From DASQFQ01 sp038238015 (GTDB taxonomy: Bacteria > Actinomycetota > Thermoleophilia > Solirubrobacterales > Solirubrobacteraceae), in contig JBBRYA010000009.1 of the NCBI GenBank assembly GCA_038238015.1, positions 16,102 through 80,101 of the forward strand: a DNA stretch of 64,000 nt, in the 5' to 3' direction. A program made the translations under genes and the position numbers. Position 1 is the stretch's first letter. Every line of letters begins with the position of its first letter. The notes below the pieces were generated by a model. That model did not search any database. It was given only the letters and a program-made list of their open reading frames with translations, and was not told the origin of the DNA. Of this stretch, positions 60,371 to 64,000 are shown piece after piece.

Positions 60371-61761
60371 CAGCCGGTGGCGAACGCCGGCCGGCGGTCG
60401 GTCCACGGCCGCTCGGCCTCGATCTGTGCGGAGAGCGAGACGAGCGTCGCCTCGTCGTCGCGCCTGCCGAGCAGCTGCACCGCGCGCGGGAACCCGTCGG
60501 GCGCGAAGCCCATTGGCACCGAGGCGGCCGGCTGGCCGATGTGATTCCACGCCGCCGTGTAGGGCACGGCGCGCGAGTAGCCGTCGAAGGTCCGCAGCGC
60601 CGAGCGGCCCTCGAGCTCGCCGACTCGCAGCGCGCGCCGCGTGTACATCGGCGTGAGCACGACGTCGACGTCCTCGAAGATGCGGTTGATCGCCCGGGCG
60701 TGCCCGGCCTCGGACTCGATCGCCTTCTGCAGCAGCGCCGGCGGGATCAGGCCGCCGATGCGCACGAAGCCGCGCGTGCGGCGCGCGAGGCGCTCGGGGT
60801 GCGGGAGCGTCGAGGCCGCGGCGTGCATGCCGCGGAAGTAGCGCGCGCTGAACGCGACCCCGGAGGTCCCGTAATCGGGATCGCGCTCGATCACCTCGTG
60901 ACCGAGCCCCCGCAGGAGCTCGGCGGCCTCCTGAACCGCCTGGCGCTGCTCGTCGTCGGGCGAGGCGAGGACGCCGGGCGGGACCTTCAGCGACAGCGCG
61001 ACCCGCAGGCGCCCCGGGGGCTGCTCGGCCGCGCGGGCCAGCGGCTCGCCGTCGCCGAGCACGTCGAGCATCAGCGCGCCGTCGGCGACGCCGCGGGTCA
61101 GCGCCCCGTACACGGAGAGCCCGTACCACGGCGCGTGCTGCGGCTCGGCGGGCACGCGCTCGCGCTGGGGCTTGAGGCCGAACAGCGCGCAGTAGCCCGC
61201 GGGGATGCGGATCGAGCCGCCGCCGTCCGAGGCCGTCGCCGCTGCGACCATCCCGGCCGCCACCGCCGCGGCGGAGCCGCCGCTCGAGCCGCCCGGCGTC
61301 CGCTGCAGGTCCCACGGGTTGCGGGTGACGCCGTAGGTCGGCGACTCGGTGAACGGCGTGATCTCGAGCTCGGGCACGTTGGTCTTGCCGATCACCACCG
61401 CGCCCGCCGAGCGCAGGCGCCGCACCGTCTCGGCGTCCGCGGCGGCGGGGGCGCCGAACGCGTTGGTGCCGCGGGCGGTCACCTCACCGGACACGTCGGA
61501 GTCGTCCTTGACGGCGACGGGCACCCCGAGCAGCGGGCGCCGGTCGCCGCTGCGCACGCGCCCGTCGGCCTGGTCGGCCTCGGCGAGCGCGCGCTCGGCG
61601 AGCACGACCCGGAAGGCGTTGAGCTGCGGATCCAGTCGCGCGATCCGCTCGAGACAGAGCTCGGTCAGCTCGCGCGAGGAGAGCTCGGCCGAGGCGATCA
61701 TCTCGGCCTGGCGCGCGGGCCCGGCGAAGGCGACGTCCTGCGTGGCGGTGGTGGCACTCAT
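60370..61761 (-). CDS. Amidase signature family amidase
   Basis: 463 residues. The Ser-cisSer-Lys triad is visible: Lys in GVPVAVKDDSD, cis-Ser in TPGGSSGGSAAAVAAGM and the nucleophile region DGGGSIRIPAGYCALFGLKP. Amidase substrates vary widely and cannot be predicted. GatA can be set aside as no gatC/gatB genes are here. Divergent from the M28-like gene, 33 bp away. Confidence 0.9.
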   Translation of the reverse strand: MSATTATQDVAFAGPARQAEMIASAELSSRELTELCLERIARLDPQLNAFRVVLAERALAEADQADGRVRSGDRRPLLGVPVAVKDDSDVSGEVTARGTNAFGAPAAADAETVRRLRSAGAVVIGKTNVPELEITPFTESPTYGVTRNPWDLQRTPGGSSGGSAAAVAAGMVAAATASDGGGSIRIPAGYCALFGLKPQRERVPAEPQHAPWYGLSVYGALTRGVADGALMLDVLGDGEPLARAAEQPPGRLRVALSLKVPPGVLASPDDEQRQAVQEAAELLRGLGHEVIERDPDYGTSGVAFSARYFRGMHAAASTLPHPERLARRTRGFVRIGGLIPPALLQKAIESEAGHARAINRIFEDVDVVLTPMYTRRALRVGELEGRSALRTFDGYSRAVPYTAAWNHIGQPAASVPMGFAPDGFPRAVQLLGRRDDEATLVSLSAQIEAERPWTDRRPAFATG

Positions 61762-61794
61762 GGCGGCGCAGGCTACCTGGGATCATCGGCCGCC

Positions 61795-62934
61795 ATGGGC
61801 ACCGCAACCGAGACCGTTGAGCAGCTCACCAGCTTCGAGCGCCGCGGCCCGTGCACGGACGCCGAGCGGCGGGCGGCAGGCCGGCTGCACGACGACCTGC
61901 GCGCGCGCGGGCACGAGGCGTGGGTCGAGACCCACTGGCTGCGGCCGCAGTGGGCGGGCTCGCTCGCGGTGCACGCGCTGCTCGGGGTGGCCGCCAGCGT
62001 GGCGGCCGTCGCCTACTCGCCCGCGGGCATCGGGCTGGCGCTGCTGGCCGCCGTCTCGCTCGGGCTCGAGGTGGCCGGGCGCCCGGGGCTGCTGCGCCTC
62101 GCGTTCCCGCCGCGCGCCACCCAGGACGTGCTCACCGTGCCCTCCGGTGAGCGGCCGGTGACGCTCCTGATCTGCGCGCGCTACGACGCGCCGCGCGCGG
62201 CCACGTCGACGGGAGACCGCGCGCGACGGCTCGCGGCGCGGCTGCGGCGGCGCCTCGGCGGACACGGCCTGAGCCCGCGCGCCTGGCTCGTGATCGCGCT
62301 GCTCGTGGTCGCAGCGTGCGCCGGGGCGCGGCTGGCGGGAGCCGAGGGCCTCGCGGTCGGCGCTGTGCAGTTCGTGCCGACGGTCGCGCTCCTGCTCGCC
62401 TTCGCCTTCGCCATCGACGTTGCCGCGGCGCCGCTCGCCCCCGGCGCGAACGCGGGCGCGAGCGGCGCCGCGGTCGCGCTCGCGCTGTACGAGGAGCTCG
62501 CGTCCGACCCTCCGGCGAGGCTCGCGCCCGCCCTCCTGCTCTTCGGCGCCGGCGACGCCGGCCCGCTCGCGCTCCGTGCGCACCTGCGTCGCGAGCGGTT
62601 GCGCGCGCAGGGCGCCGTGCTGTTCGAGCTCGGCCCCTGCGGCGCCGGCGCCCCCGCGTGCACCGCAGGCCACCAGCAGCTGCGCGCGGCGTGCGCGCAG
62701 GTGGCCGCGGCGCTCGGCGCGCCCGCCGCCGGCGGGCTCACGCGCACACGCACGCGGCTGCCCGGCGCGGCGCTCGGGTGCCTGGACGCGGACGGCATCG
62801 CGCCGCGCGAGCACGTCGACCCGGCCGCGCTCGACGCCGCGCTGGACTACGCGCTCGCCCTGGTGGACGCCCTCGACGCAGGGCTCGCCCGCGTGCCGCC
62901 AACACCCGGCACTGATCGTGCTATGTCTATGTGA
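61795..62934 (+). CDS. M28-peptidase-like membrane protein, probably catalytically inactive
   Basis: 379 residues with two pairs of hydrophobic segments (about 55-95 and 160-205). The layout follows M28 aminopeptidases (VTLLICARYDAPRA, APGANAGASGAAVALALYEEL, LFGAGDAGPLAL), but the zinc-ligand Asp of the GANDNASG motif is Ala and the His of the first site is Arg. It therefore appears to be a non-catalytic relative. Confidence 0.7.
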   Translation: MGTATETVEQLTSFERRGPCTDAERRAAGRLHDDLRARGHEAWVETHWLRPQWAGSLAVHALLGVAASVAAVAYSPAGIGLALLAAVSLGLEVAGRPGLLRLAFPPRATQDVLTVPSGERPVTLLICARYDAPRAATSTGDRARRLAARLRRRLGGHGLSPRAWLVIALLVVAACAGARLAGAEGLAVGAVQFVPTVALLLAFAFAIDVAAAPLAPGANAGASGAAVALALYEELASDPPARLAPALLLFGAGDAGPLALRAHLRRERLRAQGAVLFELGPCGAGAPACTAGHQQLRAACAQVAAALGAPAAGGLTRTRTRLPGAALGCLDADGIAPREHVDPAALDAALDYALALVDALDAGLARVPPTPGTDRAMSM

Positions 62935-62973
62935 ACACTCTAGATTGCGGTGGCACCCTATGGGTTTCAGGCG

Positions 62974-62979
62974 TAGCTT
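62974..62979 (+). promoter_or_regulatory. Candidate leaderless -10 box of rbcL
   Basis: TAGCTT with seven bases before ATG 62987. The bases before the ATG are pyrimidine-rich, with no Shine-Dalgarno sequence. TGGCAC at 62951-62956 is a possible -35 with a 17-bp spacer. Confidence 0.45.
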
Positions 62980-62986
62980 CCTCTCC

Positions 62987-64000
62987 ATGGCCACCACGCA
63001 GAAGGACCGCTGGGCAGCAGGTGTCACCCCGTACGCGGAGATGGGCTTCTGGGAGCCCGACTACGAGCCCAAGGACACCGACATCCTGTGCGCGTTCCGC
63101 ATCACCCCCCAGGAGGGGGTGGACGCGATCGAGGCCGCCGCGGCGGTCGCCGGGGAGTCCTCCACCGCGACGTGGACCGTCGTCTGGACCGACCGCCTGA
63201 CCTCCTACGAGCACTACCAGGCCAAGGCCTACGAGGTCGACGAGGTCCCCGGGACCCCCGGTCAGTACATCGCCAAGATCGCCTACGACATCGACCTCTT
63301 CGAGGAGGGCTCGATCGCGAACCTGACCTCCTCGATCATCGGCAACGTCTTCGGCTTCAAGGCGCTCAAGGCGCTGCGCCTCGAGGACATGCGGATCCCG
63401 CCGCACTACTTGAAGACCTTCCAGGGCCCGCCCCACGGGATCGTCATGGAGCGCGAGTACCTCGACAAGTTCGGGCGCCCGCTGATCGGCGCGACCACGA
63501 AGCCCAAGCTCGGCCTGTCGGCCAAGAACTACGGGCGCGTGGTCTACGAGGCGCTGCGCGGCGGCCTGGACTTCACCAAGGACGACGAGAACATCAACTC
63601 GCAGCCCTTCATGCGCTGGCGCGACCGCTTCATCCACTCCCAGGAGGCCGTCGCCCGCGCCTCGCAGATGACCGGCGAGGTCAAGGGCCACTACATGAAC
63701 GTCACCGCCGGGACGATGGAGGAGATGTACGAGCGGGCCGAGTTCGCCAAGGAGATCGGCTCGCCGATCATCATGATCGACCTCACCATCGGCTTCACGG
63801 CGATGACCTCGATGTCGAAGTGGTGCCGCGCCAACGGGATGCTGCTGCACCTGCACCGCGCCGGCCACGGGACCTACACGCGCCAGAAGAACCACGGCGT
63901 GTCCTTCCGGGTGATCGCCAAGTGGTGCAGGATGCTCGGCGTGGACCACATCCACGCCGGCACCGTGGTGGGCAAGCTCGAGGGCGACCCCGACATGGTC
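62987..64000 (+). CDS. rbcL: RuBisCO large subunit, form I red-type (partial at window end)
   Basis: The first 338 residues of ribulose-1,5-bisphosphate carboxylase; the gene runs off the window. Active-site landmarks are intact: Lys172 in TKPKLGL, the carbamylated Lys198 with Asp/Glu in GGLDFTKDDE, HRAGHGTYTRQ with the substrate His, and loop 6 Lys330 in VVGKLEGD. The sequence resembles red-type form IC/ID, and actinobacterial form IE, rather than plant-type IA/IB or form II/IV. It would fix CO2 in a Calvin cycle; a small-subunit gene should follow beyond the window. Confidence 0.96.
   Translation, partial: MATTQKDRWAAGVTPYAEMGFWEPDYEPKDTDILCAFRITPQEGVDAIEAAAAVAGESSTATWTVVWTDRLTSYEHYQAKAYEVDEVPGTPGQYIAKIAYDIDLFEEGSIANLTSSIIGNVFGFKALKALRLEDMRIPPHYLKTFQGPPHGIVMEREYLDKFGRPLIGATTKPKLGLSAKNYGRVVYEALRGGLDFTKDDENINSQPFMRWRDRFIHSQEAVARASQMTGEVKGHYMNVTAGTMEEMYERAEFAKEIGSPIIMIDLTIGFTAMTSMSKWCRANGMLLHLHRAGHGTYTRQKNHGVSFRVIAKWCRMLGVDHIHAGTVVGKLEGDPDMV

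Noticed and set aside
1..64000. CRISPR arrays, rRNA genes or intact insertion sequences
   Set aside because: No regularly spaced direct repeats, no rRNA-like sequence, and no transposase with terminal inverted repeats was seen.

Overview
The window is very G+C-rich throughout, and its genes are packed with ATGA, GTGA, TTGA and TGATG start/stop overlaps. The gene content is actinobacterial and points to class Thermoleophilia, probably Solirubrobacterales. The clues are a cydABDC operon, a GAF-GAF NarL-type histidine kinase, a fused GNAT/acyl-CoA synthetase, a DUF1707 protein, LAGLIDADG-type genes beside tRNAs, the Cys-bounded Arg-rich C-terminal domain of the GH31 protein, and a red-type form I RuBisCO. 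This taxonomic reading is inference; no search was run.

Layout. 1-5 kb: a branched-chain amino-acid ABC operon (livFG fused, livH, livM, livK), convergent at a hairpin with cydABDC plus a J-domain gene (5.0-11.6 kb). 11.7-16.7 kb: a secreted GH13 enzyme, a histidine-kinase ATPase remnant, a UBP zinc-finger protein, an LPG-synthase/flippase-like membrane protein and a small protein. 16.8-24.4 kb: a redox/hypoxia-like group made of a kinase, a response regulator, a GNAT-acyl-CoA synthetase, a cysteine-free FAD oxidoreductase and a tandem UspA protein. 24.5-30.9 kb: a coupled micropeptide and GcvH-like fusion protein, DedA, a BlaI/M56 pair divergent from uppP across a perfect operator palindrome, a peroxiredoxin/TetR divergent pair with two operators, and a DUF1707 protein. 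30.9-33.5 kb: a GH31 enzyme split by an apparent frameshift.

34-48 kb looks like an accessory island. It holds a Tat-signal Rieske protein, two ferritin-like proteins followed by tatA and tatC, a second BlaI/M56 pair, an MFS transporter, a CDF metal exporter, an unknown membrane protein, a MerA/LPD-type disulfide reductase and a PF03640-like lipoprotein operon. Four of these promoters carry the same 19-bp palindrome (CTACTAT-N5-ATAGTAG and variants) over the likely -10 box, and a related palindrome precedes the local blaI gene. I infer a BlaI-type regulon for envelope redox or metal stress. The island also contains a scrapyard of broken genes at 41.4-42.8 kb (ECF sigma, two ccdA pieces, a GH15 start) and a multiply frameshifted CDP-alcohol phosphatidyltransferase at 46.85-47.5 kb.

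50.6-55.4 kb has five tRNA genes (Pro, Gly, Trp, Leu, Leu), two of them with odd structures, interleaved with a band-7 protein, an SDR, a thioesterase and a LAGLIDADG/HTH gene. 55.4-63 kb holds an O-methyltransferase, an ATP-grasp/DUF455 pair with non-canonical start codons, a methyltransferase, an inositol-phosphatase/amidase pair and a degenerate M28-like membrane protein. The window ends inside rbcL. Seven genes carry a TANNNT box 6-7 nt before the start codon, which suggests frequent leaderless transcription.
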